Origin: an uncultured Paracoccaceae bacterium
GTDB taxonomy: Bacteria; Pseudomonadota; Alphaproteobacteria; Rhodobacterales; Rhodobacteraceae
DNA: 64,000 nucleotides
Direction of reading: 5' to 3'
Assembly (NCBI GenBank): GCA_934500835.1
Contig: CAKSTR010000001.1
Location: 710,854 to 774,853, forward strand
The notes below the pieces were generated by a model that was given only the letters and a program-made list of their open reading frames with translations, had not been told where the DNA came from and made no database searches. Position numbers and translations under genes: made by a program. Every line of letters starts with the position of its first letter. The stretch's first letter is position 1. Of the stretch, positions 53,901 through 60,900 are shown one piece after another.

Positions 53901-54009
53901 GGCCCCCGGCGAGAAGTGCCAGCGCTGCTGGCAGATCCTGCCGGAAGTCGGCCACCAGAAACACCCCGGCACCTGCAAGCGCTGCAGCGAAGCCTTGTCC
54001 CAGGGCTGA
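50989..54009 (+). CDS. ileS: Isoleucyl-tRNA synthetase, with a stretch of foreign codon usage
   Basis: 1,006 residues from ATG 50989. [20 protein letters not shown] gives the HIGH motif. The CP1 editing domain carries [35 protein letters not shown] is KMSKS, and [11 protein letters not shown] with CKRCSEAL forms the C-terminal zinc site. Within CP1, bases about 51680-52040 (residues roughly 232-350) have about 53% G/C at third positions over 120 codons I counted, against about 90% in a sampled neighbouring stretch. They use TTA, ATA, GTA and CGA, which are rare here. The stretch includes an extra loop, [20 protein letters not shown] and on to about residue 265, absent from the typical alphaproteobacterial IleS as I remember it. 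The rest of the gene is ordinary. Confidence 0.95.
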   Translation: [1006 protein letters not shown]

Positions 54010-54020
54010 GGGTTCGCCCC

Positions 54021-54089
54021 CGGCCGGCGGCTGGAGGGGTTTTGCACCCCTCCAGACCTCCCCGCAGGATATTTCGGCCAAAGTGAAGG
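54021..54089 (+). repeat. Dispersed intergenic repeat, short form (site 11)
   Basis: Directly after the ileS stop: hairpin CTGGAGGGGTTTTGCACCCC plus TCCAG (54030-54054), then ACCTCCCCGCAGGATATTTC and GGCCAAAGTGAAGG. It is almost identical to site 9 after cmk, in the same orientation relative to the gene. Confidence 0.87.
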
Positions 54090-54186
54090 ACGAAGGCCAA
54101 AGGCCCCGGGCGATGTCCGGGGCCTTGTTCAGAATGGAAGAAAAGGCGCGGAGGGATGCCAGTCATCCCATCCGCGCGAAGCGCCG

Positions 54187-54387
54187 TCAGGCGACGACAG
54201 GGTGCGCCCTGCCCGACGGGTGTGCGGCAGCGCGGGCATGCTGGTTCAGCGGCGAGACACCCCTATGCATCTCTTGCAGCTCTGCGCGCGACAGGCCGAT
54301 ATCATCCAGAAGCCGGTCGTCGACCCGCGCCAGCAAGAACGCGGTCGATTTGCGCAATTGCAGCAGGGAAACGAGACGAGCGAGCAT
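54187..54387 (-). CDS. DUF1127 small protein
   Basis: 66 residues from ATG 54387, with AAAGGAGG six bases upstream. The DUF1127 core is LARVDDRLLDDIGLSRAELQ at about 25-45, followed by a His/Ala/Pro tail. Such arginine-rich small proteins occur in many alphaproteobacteria; some affect phosphate, sRNA or stress responses. It is divergent from a LysR regulator across 105 bases of AT-rich DNA, an arrangement like Brucella VtlR, a LysR protein that activates DUF1127 genes. An 18-base palindrome abuts its Shine-Dalgarno. Confidence 0.87.
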   Translation of the reverse strand: MLARLVSLLQLRKSTAFLLARVDDRLLDDIGLSRAELQEMHRGVSPLNQHARAAAHPSGRAHPVVA

Positions 54388-54399
54388 GATAGGCCTCCT

Positions 54400-54417
54400 T
54401 TTGATCATAGGATCAAA
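54400..54417 (-). promoter_or_regulatory. Palindrome adjoining the DUF1127 ribosome-binding site
   Basis: TTTGATC (54400-54406) and GATCAAA (54411-54417) with a four-base spacer. In the DUF1127 message this hairpin ends within the AAAAGGAGG stretch and could limit ribosome access. As DNA it could be the LysR operator. Both readings are inference. Confidence 0.55.
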
Positions 54418-54430
54418 TATGAGCCATGGA

Positions 54431-54461
54431 TTGACATTTCACAAGCGAATAGGTTTTATAT
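54431..54461 (+). promoter_or_regulatory. Candidate sigma-70 promoter for the LysR gene
   Basis: TTGACA at 54431-54436 is followed by a 17-base spacer and TTTTAT at 54454-54459 (TTATAT two bases further on is an alternative -10). A perfect -35 in this GC-rich genome stands out. The LysR start is 32 bases beyond. Confidence 0.6.
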
Positions 54462-54492
54462 GTGACATAAGTTTCACTCATACCTATCGCCG

Positions 54493-55386
54493 ATGCTCCC
54501 CTTGCTTGACAGTGACCTGATGCGCAGCTTTCTGGCGGTGGCCGATACCGGTTCGGTCACCCATGCAGCGGCGCGGCTTTTCCGCACGCAATCCGCGGTT
54601 TCCCTGCAGATCAGGCGGCTGGAAGAGACGCTTGGCCAGCCGCTATTCATTCGCCAGGCCCGCGGGGTTACGTTGACTCCACGGGGCGAGCAGCTTCTGC
54701 CCTATGCCCGCCGGGTGGTGCAGACGCTTGACGAGGCGGTCCTTGCCTTGCGGGAAAAGCCGCTGGTCGGGCCGGTGCGGGTGGGTATTCCCGACGAATA
54801 TTCCGGCACCGTGCTGCCCCGCGCGCTGGCAGCCTTTGACGCAAGGCACGAAGGGGTTCAGGTCTCGGTCCGGGTCGATCACTCTTCGGCCCTGCTGGCG
54901 GCGATTGATGAGGATCTGATCGACATCGCGGTGATCTACGACTGGGCTTATGTGCAGAAGGGCGAGATTCTTTGCGTCGACCCGACGGTCTGGGTGACCT
55001 CGGTGCATCACGAGCAGCACCTGCGCCGGCCGGTGCCGGTGGCGGTCTACTTCAAATCGGACTGGAGCCGCGACTACGCCGAGGAATCGCTGAACCGCCA
55101 CGGCATCGACTGGCGTGCCGCCTGGACCTGCGACATGGCCGGGGGGTTCCGGCTGGCTGTGACCAACGGCATGGCGATTGCACCCTTGTCGCGCAGCACC
55201 ATCCCTGTGGGCTGCCGCGAGTTGACCGGCGAGGATGGCTATTCCCATGTCGACAGCGCAAGGGTGCTGCTACGGCGCAATCCGCGCGGCAACTCTCCGG
55301 CGCTGGAGGGGATGGCGGCCCTGTTGCGCGAGGCCTTTGCACCGCTTGGCATGTCCGCCGCAGCGGCGATGAAAGGGCGGTCCTGA
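54493..55386 (+). CDS. LysR-family transcriptional regulator
   Basis: 297 residues. The N-terminal winged helix is MRSFLAVADTGSVTHAAARL and FRTQSAVSLQIRRLEETLGQ at 10-50, with LFIRQARGVTLTPRGEQLLP following. The effector domain begins about 92 (VRVGIPDEYSGTVLPRALAA). Its target is probably the divergent DUF1127 gene and itself. The last codons run into a tandem repeat of 15 bases, so the C-terminal KGRS end may be recent. Confidence 0.9.
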   Translation: MLPLLDSDLMRSFLAVADTGSVTHAAARLFRTQSAVSLQIRRLEETLGQPLFIRQARGVTLTPRGEQLLPYARRVVQTLDEAVLALREKPLVGPVRVGIPDEYSGTVLPRALAAFDARHEGVQVSVRVDHSSALLAAIDEDLIDIAVIYDWAYVQKGEILCVDPTVWVTSVHHEQHLRRPVPVAVYFKSDWSRDYAEESLNRHGIDWRAAWTCDMAGGFRLAVTNGMAIAPLSRSTIPVGCRELTGEDGYSHVDSARVLLRRNPRGNSPALEGMAALLREAFAPLGMSAAAAMKGRS

Positions 55387-55431
55387 CTAGGGCAGTCCTG
55401 ACAAGGGCAGTCCTGACAAGGGCAGTGACCG
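55376..55431. repeat. Tandem 15-base repeat spanning the LysR stop codon
   Basis: About 3.6 copies of GGCAGTCCTGACAAG run head to tail, the first copy diverged (GGCGGTCCTGACTAG). The TGA in the first copy is the LysR stop. It is probably slippage-generated and length-variable among strains. Confidence 0.85.
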
Positions 55432-55529
55432 GCCATCGGCAGGGATTCCCTCCCTTGGCATGCGCGTGATCCGGGTTGGAAGCGGCCACGGGACATGGCA
55501 GCATGGCCTTCCAGGATCCGGAGACCGAA

Positions 55530-56114
55530 ATGCGACAAGCCCTGCCCCTGCTGCTGGCCCTGACGGCCGGACCGGCCCTTGCCGATCCGCTGGATGACAG
55601 AGCCTTGGCTGTCTTCGCGGCCAGTTTCGCCGATCTCTGCGGTTCGGCTTTTGGCGAAGACGGCAGCGTGATCGAGGCCCCGCAGCGCCACGATCTGCAG
55701 ATGGACTGGTCGGGCATGGAACCCCAAGCCGCGGTGCTTTGGCAGTTCCGCTGCAATATCGGCGCCTACAACGTCACCGATGTCTTTCTGTTGCACACCG
55801 ATCTGGACGGGGTTGTTCCGCTCTCGCTGGCGCAGCCTGCGCTGGACGTCGTGATGGAGAATCCCGAGGACTTCGAAAGCCCGCTCAAATCGGTGACTGT
55901 CGGCGGCTGGTCGGCAAACCCGTCGGCGGTCAACGCCAGTTTCGACCCCACGACGGCGACGCTATCGGCCACCGGATACTGGCGCGGCGTCGGGGACGCC
56001 TATGATGCCGGAACCTGGGTGCTGCGCGACGGCGGCTTCCGGTTGGTCCATTACGAGGCAGATGCCTCTTACGACGGCGAGGCCAAGCCGCAGCTGGTGC
56101 TGGATTTCCCGTGA
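55530..56114 (+). CDS. Exported DUF1176 family protein
   Basis: 194 residues from ATG 55530 (CCGGAGA upstream). RQALPLLLALTAGPALA is a signal peptide. The C-terminal half has the DUF1176 pattern: LWQFRCNIGAYNVTDVFLLH, LAQPALDVVMENPEDFES, and YWRGVGDAYDAGTWVLRDGG followed by FRLVHYEADASYDGE. Function is unknown. The MGMT gene starts inside its stop codon (GTGA), so they form an operon. Confidence 0.85.
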   Translation: MRQALPLLLALTAGPALADPLDDRALAVFAASFADLCGSAFGEDGSVIEAPQRHDLQMDWSGMEPQAAVLWQFRCNIGAYNVTDVFLLHTDLDGVVPLSLAQPALDVVMENPEDFESPLKSVTVGGWSANPSAVNASFDPTTATLSATGYWRGVGDAYDAGTWVLRDGGFRLVHYEADASYDGEAKPQLVLDFP

Positions 56115-56557
56115 CGGCTGCCCTGCAGACCCGGTTCGGTCCGATCTCGCTGCGCGAGGCGGCGGGCCGCATCGTCGCGCTGGATTGGGGACCGCACGAA
56201 GGCGAAGCGACAGCGGTCGAGGCCGAAGGGCTGCGGCAACTGGCCGAATATCTTGACGGCACCCGCACGGTGTTCGACCTGCCGCTGGACTGGGGCAGCG
56301 GGCTGAATGCCGAAGTCCGCCGCGCCATGTTCGACATCCCCTTTGGCGAGACCCGAACCTATGGCGAGATCGCCGCCCTTGTCGGCGCCCCCGCGCAGGC
56401 CGTTGGTCAGGCCTGCGGCGCCAATCCGATCCCGATCATCATTCCCTGCCACCGCATCCTTGGCGCGAAAACCCTTGGCGGCTTTTCGGCCCCCGGCGGA
56501 GTGGAGACCAAAGTTGCCCTTCTGCGCCACGAAGGTGCTGCGGGTCTTCTGATCTGA
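56111..56557 (+). CDS. Methylated-DNA--protein-cysteine S-methyltransferase
   Basis: 148 residues from GTG 56111, four bases inside the previous gene. The acceptor cysteine is in PIPIIIPCHRILGAKTLGGF. DIPFGETRTYGEIAALVGAP and AVGQACGANP form the DNA-binding helix-turn-helix and Arg finger region. It removes alkyl groups from O6-guanine in a suicide reaction. It is the short Ogt type; no Ada regulatory domain is present. Coupling to a periplasmic DUF1176 protein is odd but clear from the overlap. Confidence 0.92.
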   Translation: MTAALQTRFGPISLREAAGRIVALDWGPHEGEATAVEAEGLRQLAEYLDGTRTVFDLPLDWGSGLNAEVRRAMFDIPFGETRTYGEIAALVGAPAQAVGQACGANPIPIIIPCHRILGAKTLGGFSAPGGVETKVALLRHEGAAGLLI

Positions 56558-56625
56558 ACCCCGCTTGCAGCGGCCACCAAGGCCCTGTAGCCCTGTTTGT
56601 GACAGTTTCATGACGGGCCGCAATC

Positions 56626-57477
56626 TTGAGCCTTGGCGTCTTCCTGGCCGTTCTGGGCGCGGCCTTTCTTCATGCGGCCTGGAACGGGCTGATCCGCACC
56701 GGAACTGCGGGCGGGTCGCGGCTGCAGAATCTGCTGGTCATGGGCCTTGTCCAGGGCGGGATCGGCATCGTCCTCTTGTCCTTCGCGCCCTTGCCGGGTG
56801 CCGCGGTCTGGCCCTGGGTCATCGCCGCCGCGGTCCTGCACACCGGCTACAAGCTTTGTCTTGCCGCCGCCTATGACCATGGCGACCTGAGCCGGGTCTA
56901 CCCGCTGGCCCGGGGATCGGCGCCGCTGATGGTGCTGGCTGTCTCGGCCATTCTTGGGGCCGACCTGCTGACGCGGGGCGAGGTCCTGGCGATCCTTGTG
57001 CTGGTGGCCGGGATCCTGACCATGGCGGCCGGCGCGATCCGGGCGGGCGAAAGCCGCCGGCTGATCCCCTGGGCGCTGGCCACGGCGGCGATGACCACGG
57101 GCTACACGCTGGTGGACGGGCTTGGCGCGCGGGCGGCGGGGGATCTCGTGATGTTCCTTGGCTGGACCTTCGCGCTGGACGGGCTGTTCTTCGGGCTTGC
57201 GGTCGCGCTGCGGAAGGGGCCGGAAATCTTTCGTGTCCCCGCCATCGGCTGGGGTCGCGACGCGCTGGCCGCCATGGCCTCGCTTGGCGCCTATTCGGTG
57301 GTGGTCTGGGCGATGACGCAGGCGCCCATCGCCATGGTGGGCGCGTTGCGCGAATCCTCGATCCTTTTCGCCATGCTGATCGGCTGGCGTCTGTTCCATG
57401 AGCCCGTGGGCCGCGACAAGGCGGCGGCGGGCGGTCTGATCCTTCTCGGGGTGGTATTGATGCAGGTGGCGGCATGA
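56626..57477 (+). CDS. EamA/DMT-superfamily transporter (first of a tandem pair)
   Basis: 283 residues with ten hydrophobic segments in two EamA halves. It appears to start with TTG 56626, judged by alignment with its neighbour (LGVFLAVLGAAFLHAAWNGL versus FAVFLAVMGAAFLHALWNAL). Shared blocks such as YDHGDLSRVYPLARGSAPLM near 85 mark a specific subfamily of DMT exporters. The substrate is unknown. Its stop overlaps the start of the paralogue (ATGA). No good Shine-Dalgarno is seen at TTG. Confidence 0.85.
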   Translation: MSLGVFLAVLGAAFLHAAWNGLIRTGTAGGSRLQNLLVMGLVQGGIGIVLLSFAPLPGAAVWPWVIAAAVLHTGYKLCLAAAYDHGDLSRVYPLARGSAPLMVLAVSAILGADLLTRGEVLAILVLVAGILTMAAGAIRAGESRRLIPWALATAAMTTGYTLVDGLGARAAGDLVMFLGWTFALDGLFFGLAVALRKGPEIFRVPAIGWGRDALAAMASLGAYSVVVWAMTQAPIAMVGALRESSILFAMLIGWRLFHEPVGRDKAAAGGLILLGVVLMQVAA

Positions 57478-58310
57478 GTTTCGCAGTTTTTCTGGCGGTG
57501 ATGGGGGCGGCCTTCCTGCATGCGCTGTGGAATGCGCTGATCAAGCTGGGCACTTCCAAGGTGGGCGGGATGGTGATCCTCTCGATCGTCGAGATCCCGA
57601 TAGGGCTGGCCGTGGTCGCCTTCTCGCCGCCCATCGCGCTGGCGGCGGTGCCTTGGGTGATCGCTGCGGGCTGCACCCATTTCGCCTACAAGTTCTTCCT
57701 CAGCTATGCCTATGACCGGGGCGACCTGAGCCGCGTCTATCCCATCGCCCGCGGGGCGGCGCCGATGATGGTGGCGCTGGTCGGCGCCTTCATCCTTGCC
57801 GATGCGGTGACCGGGCGGCAGTATCTGGCGATTGCGGTGCTGGCGGCGGGAATCTTGCTGATGGCACGCGGCGTCTTCACCAGCGGCGAGGACCGTCGGC
57901 TCTTGCCCTTCGCCCTTGGCTCGGCGCTGGCCACGGCCTGCTATACGATGATCGACGGCATGGGCGCGCGCATCTCGGGCAGCCCGGCGGCCTATGTCGC
58001 CTGGGTCTTTGTGGCGGATGGCATGATTTTCACCACCGGCATGCTGCTTTTGCGTGGCTGGAGCATCGTGCCGCGCGATGGCCGGGCGTGGCGGATGGGG
58101 GCGCTGGCCTCGACCGCGAGCTATGGCGCCTATGCGGTTTCCATCTGGGCGATGACCTTCGCCCCCATCGCCCTGGTGGCGGCGCTGCGCGAGACCTCGA
58201 TCCTGTTCGCGGTGTTGATCGGCTGGCTCGCCTTCGGCGAAAGGATGAGCCGCGAGAAGGCCATTGCCGCTGGGGTCATCGTCGCCGGGGTTCTGTTGTC
58301 GCGCTTGTAG
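57474..58310 (+). CDS. EamA/DMT-superfamily transporter (second of a tandem pair)
   Basis: 278 residues and ten membrane segments, clearly a paralogue of the gene before it: YDRGDLSRVYPIARGAAPMM, WAMTFAPIALVAALRETSIL and LIGWLAFGERMSREKAIAAG each have close counterparts. It begins on the first gene's stop, so both are made together, possibly as a heterodimer. It is convergent with pcs. The substrate is unknown. Confidence 0.88.
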   Translation: MSFAVFLAVMGAAFLHALWNALIKLGTSKVGGMVILSIVEIPIGLAVVAFSPPIALAAVPWVIAAGCTHFAYKFFLSYAYDRGDLSRVYPIARGAAPMMVALVGAFILADAVTGRQYLAIAVLAAGILLMARGVFTSGEDRRLLPFALGSALATACYTMIDGMGARISGSPAAYVAWVFVADGMIFTTGMLLLRGWSIVPRDGRAWRMGALASTASYGAYAVSIWAMTFAPIALVAALRETSILFAVLIGWLAFGERMSREKAIAAGVIVAGVLLSRL

Positions 58311-58333
58311 CGGCCCTTCACCGAAGGATCGGG

Positions 58334-59038
58334 TCAGTGCAGCCGGCGGATGCCCTCGGGGATGATCTGCTGCGCGATCCCTGCCAGCACAAGGTAAAGC
58401 GACGTCACGATCAGGCCCCAATGCGCCAGGCTGCCCTCGGCGAAATCGACCCAGGCCGCCCAGGCGGCAAAGACGATCCACAACACGCACATCGCCAGAG
58501 AAAGCTGGCGCCAGCGTTTTGTCCGGGTGGGGTGGATGAACTTCAAGTTGGTGAACATCGCCACCGTCAGGCCAAGGACGACGATCAGGATCACGGTCTG
58601 CGAAGGTTCGATCGCGAAAAGGACCAGAACGACCATGTTCCAGCAGGCCGGGAAGCCGGCAAAGCTCTTGTCCTTGGTCTTCATGCGGGTGTCGGCGAAA
58701 TAGATGACCGAGCCGTAGCAGATCACGATGATCGCCAGCCAGCCGGTCCAGCCGGGCAGAAGGCCCGATTTGAACAGGGCAAAGGCCGGTATGAACACAT
58801 AGGTCAGATAGTCGATGATCAGGTCCATCAGAACGCCGTCATAGGTCGGCCAGTTCTTCTGCACGTCGTAGCGCCGGGCCAGCGGGCCATCGACGCCGTC
58901 GACGATCAGCGCCACCACCAGCCAAAGGAACATCAGGCTCCACTTCTCTTCCACGGCGGCGAGCATGGCGCACATCGCCAGTACCGCGCCGGTGGCGGTG
59001 AGAAGGTGGACGGAAAGGGCCTTGAGACGATCTGACAT
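58334..59038 (-). CDS. pcs: Phosphatidylcholine synthase
   Basis: 234 residues from ATG 59038 (an in-frame TTG at 59056 is an alternative). Eight hydrophobic segments are present. The CDP-alcohol motif is DGPLARRYDVQKNWPTYDG with VLMDLIID following, that is DGx2ARx12Gx3Dx3D, the Pcs spacing. It condenses choline with CDP-diacylglycerol to phosphatidylcholine in the inner membrane, a lipid typical of alphaproteobacteria. Here it lies downstream of xerC. Confidence 0.93.
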   Translation of the reverse strand: MSDRLKALSVHLLTATGAVLAMCAMLAAVEEKWSLMFLWLVVALIVDGVDGPLARRYDVQKNWPTYDGVLMDLIIDYLTYVFIPAFALFKSGLLPGWTGWLAIIVICYGSVIYFADTRMKTKDKSFAGFPACWNMVVLVLFAIEPSQTVILIVVLGLTVAMFTNLKFIHPTRTKRWRQLSLAMCVLWIVFAAWAAWVDFAEGSLAHWGLIVTSLYLVLAGIAQQIIPEGIRRLH

Positions 59039-59085
59039 GTTCGTTTGATGAACCAATTCTGCCCGCGGTGCAATCCGTCTGAGGG

Positions 59086-60057
59086 TCAGGGTTTACGATG
59101 CTCCACACGCGCGGGGGTGTGTGCGGGGGCGCGTGCGCGGGGGTGGCTGCGCTCATAGACTTCCATCAGCCTTGCGGCATCGACCGCGGTATAGGCCTGG
59201 GTGGTCGACAGTGAGGCATGGCCGAGCAATTCCTGAATCGCGCGCAGGTCGCCCCCGGCCGACAAGAGATGGGTGGCGAAGCTGTGGCGCAGGGCATGCG
59301 GCGTTGCTGTGGCGGGCAGGCCAAGCTGCAGGCGGGATTTCTCCATCGCCAGCTGGATCATCCGGGGCGACAACGGCCCGCCACGGGCACCGCGGAACAA
59401 CGGCTGTCCGGGCGCCAGATCATAGGGGCAGGCGCGGACATAGGCGGCGACAGCCTGGGCGGCTGCGGGCAGGGTCGGCACCAGCCGGGTCTTGCCGCCC
59501 TTGCCGGCGACGCGCAGCACCTGGGGCAAGGGGTGATCGGCGCCGGTCAGGCCCAGTGCCTCCGAGATCCGCAGACCACAGCCGTAAAGCAGCGTCACCA
59601 CCGCCACATCGCGGGCCTGCTGCCAGTCGGTACGGGCCTGCAGACCGACGGTCTCCAGCATATCTGCCGCGCCCTCTTCGGACAGCGGGCGCGGCAGCTT
59701 TCGGCGGTATTTCGGACCGCGGGAGGACAGGACGGCAGTCGCCTCGACCTCGCTGCGGTCGGCGGCCCAGGCCGTGAATCCCTTCACTGCCGCAAGTGCC
59801 CGCGCAAGAGATCTTGCGCCAAGATCCCGCCCGCGCTCATGCGCCATCCAGGCGCGCAGGTCGGACTGGCCGGTTTCGGCCACCCGCCGCAGCCCCAGGC
59901 TTTCGCCGTGATGCTGCGAAAGGAACTCCAGATAGCGCGCGACATCCGCGGAATAGGCAGCAATCGTATGCCTGCTTGCCCCTTTCAGCGCCGACAGCTG
60001 CGCCAGCCAGTCGGCCAGCCCCTGTCGCAGTTCGGCCGAGAGGGCAAGGCCACTCAT
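59086..60057 (-). CDS. xerC: Tyrosine recombinase XerC
   Basis: 323 residues. The N-terminal core-binding domain is HTIAAYSADVARYLEFLSQH. The catalytic residues are in GCGLRISEALGLTG (Arg), TPHALRHSFATHLLSAGGDL (His-x2-Arg), LLGHASLSTTQAYTAVD (His and the nucleophilic Tyr). It resolves chromosome dimers at dif together with XerD. Its start overlaps the DUF484 stop (ATGA), the usual xerC-DUF484 pairing. The C-terminal tail is extended by HPRARAPAHTPARVEHRKP. Confidence 0.94.
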   Translation of the reverse strand: MSGLALSAELRQGLADWLAQLSALKGASRHTIAAYSADVARYLEFLSQHHGESLGLRRVAETGQSDLRAWMAHERGRDLGARSLARALAAVKGFTAWAADRSEVEATAVLSSRGPKYRRKLPRPLSEEGAADMLETVGLQARTDWQQARDVAVVTLLYGCGLRISEALGLTGADHPLPQVLRVAGKGGKTRLVPTLPAAAQAVAAYVRACPYDLAPGQPLFRGARGGPLSPRMIQLAMEKSRLQLGLPATATPHALRHSFATHLLSAGGDLRAIQELLGHASLSTTQAYTAVDAARLMEVYERSHPRARAPAHTPARVEHRKP

Positions 60058-60746
60058 GACAGCCAGCGGCGCATCGTCCTTTCGAACACGCCGGCGACGA
60101 AGGCCAGAAGATCGGTGCCATGGGTCTGTTTGAACTGATGCGGATCTTCCGCGCCGAAAACCAGCATCCCTGGCAGGCGTCCCTTGCCGAAATCCAACCT
60201 CAGCAGTGCTTCCGACCGGATATAGCCGGCGCGGTCGCCGTAAAGCGCATCGCTTTCCGGCATCACCTGGCGCAGGGTGACGGGCCGCAGGGGCACGTTG
60301 CGCCCGCCCGCGACATAATTCGCAACGAAGCCCGGCTCGGCCACGTAAAGCACATCGCCAAGACGGCGCAGCGCCGGGTCTTCGGCATCCTGCACCGACT
60401 CCAGCACCAGCCGCACGCAATCCACCCGCAGGGTGGCGGCAACATCGCCGGTCAGGGCGCGCAAAAACTCCTGAAAGTCCAGGGGATCAAGCAGTTGCAG
60501 GATCGCCCGATGCACCTGATTGGTGCCGGCAAGGTTTTCGTAGGCCGCAGCGATAACCCCGCGATGGGTATCCTCAAGCCGGTCAAGCCGGGTTTCCAGT
60601 CGCTGCATCGCAATGCCGCGCAGGTCGATGATATTCGCGCCCATCGCCCGCTCATTGGCAGCGACAAGCGCGTTCATCAGGTCGCGATCTTCCAGAATCG
60701 TCTCGGGCTCCGCAAGGATGCGGTCGCGCAGGTCAGGTTCGATCAT
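60054..60746 (-). CDS. DUF484 family protein
   Basis: 230 residues. The conserved DUF484 stretch is RGIAMQRLETRLDRLEDTHR at 44-63, followed by a GAF-like region with RSEALLRLDFGKGRLPGMLV and FGAEDPHQFKQTHGTDLLAF. It is found next to xerC in many proteobacteria, but its role is not established. It opens a two-gene unit with xerC. Confidence 0.9.
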   Translation of the reverse strand: MIEPDLRDRILAEPETILEDRDLMNALVAANERAMGANIIDLRGIAMQRLETRLDRLEDTHRGVIAAAYENLAGTNQVHRAILQLLDPLDFQEFLRALTGDVAATLRVDCVRLVLESVQDAEDPALRRLGDVLYVAEPGFVANYVAGGRNVPLRPVTLRQVMPESDALYGDRAGYIRSEALLRLDFGKGRLPGMLVFGAEDPHQFKQTHGTDLLAFVAGVFERTMRRWLS

Positions 60747-60900
60747 GTAAGCTTTGCCCGGTTGGTCTTTTCTGCTTGGCGGGAACTATAGCAGTCCATG
60801 CCATCGTCTTCTTACAGGTTTTCGCGGGTTTGTGCAGCATTTTGCACGTGGCGTTGCAAGGCTGCACTGGATAGCCCTGAGGAAACGAGGTCCGAAATCT

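Noticed and set aside
51952..54081. A 709-codon minus-strand frame opposite ileS
   Set aside because: Antisense shadow of a conserved synthetase with no recognisable domain and no ribosome-binding site.
59086..60057. The XerC recombinase as evidence for an integrated element
   Set aside because: Its pairing with DUF484 and the housekeeping neighbours mark it as the chromosomal XerC, and no att sites or phage genes accompany it.
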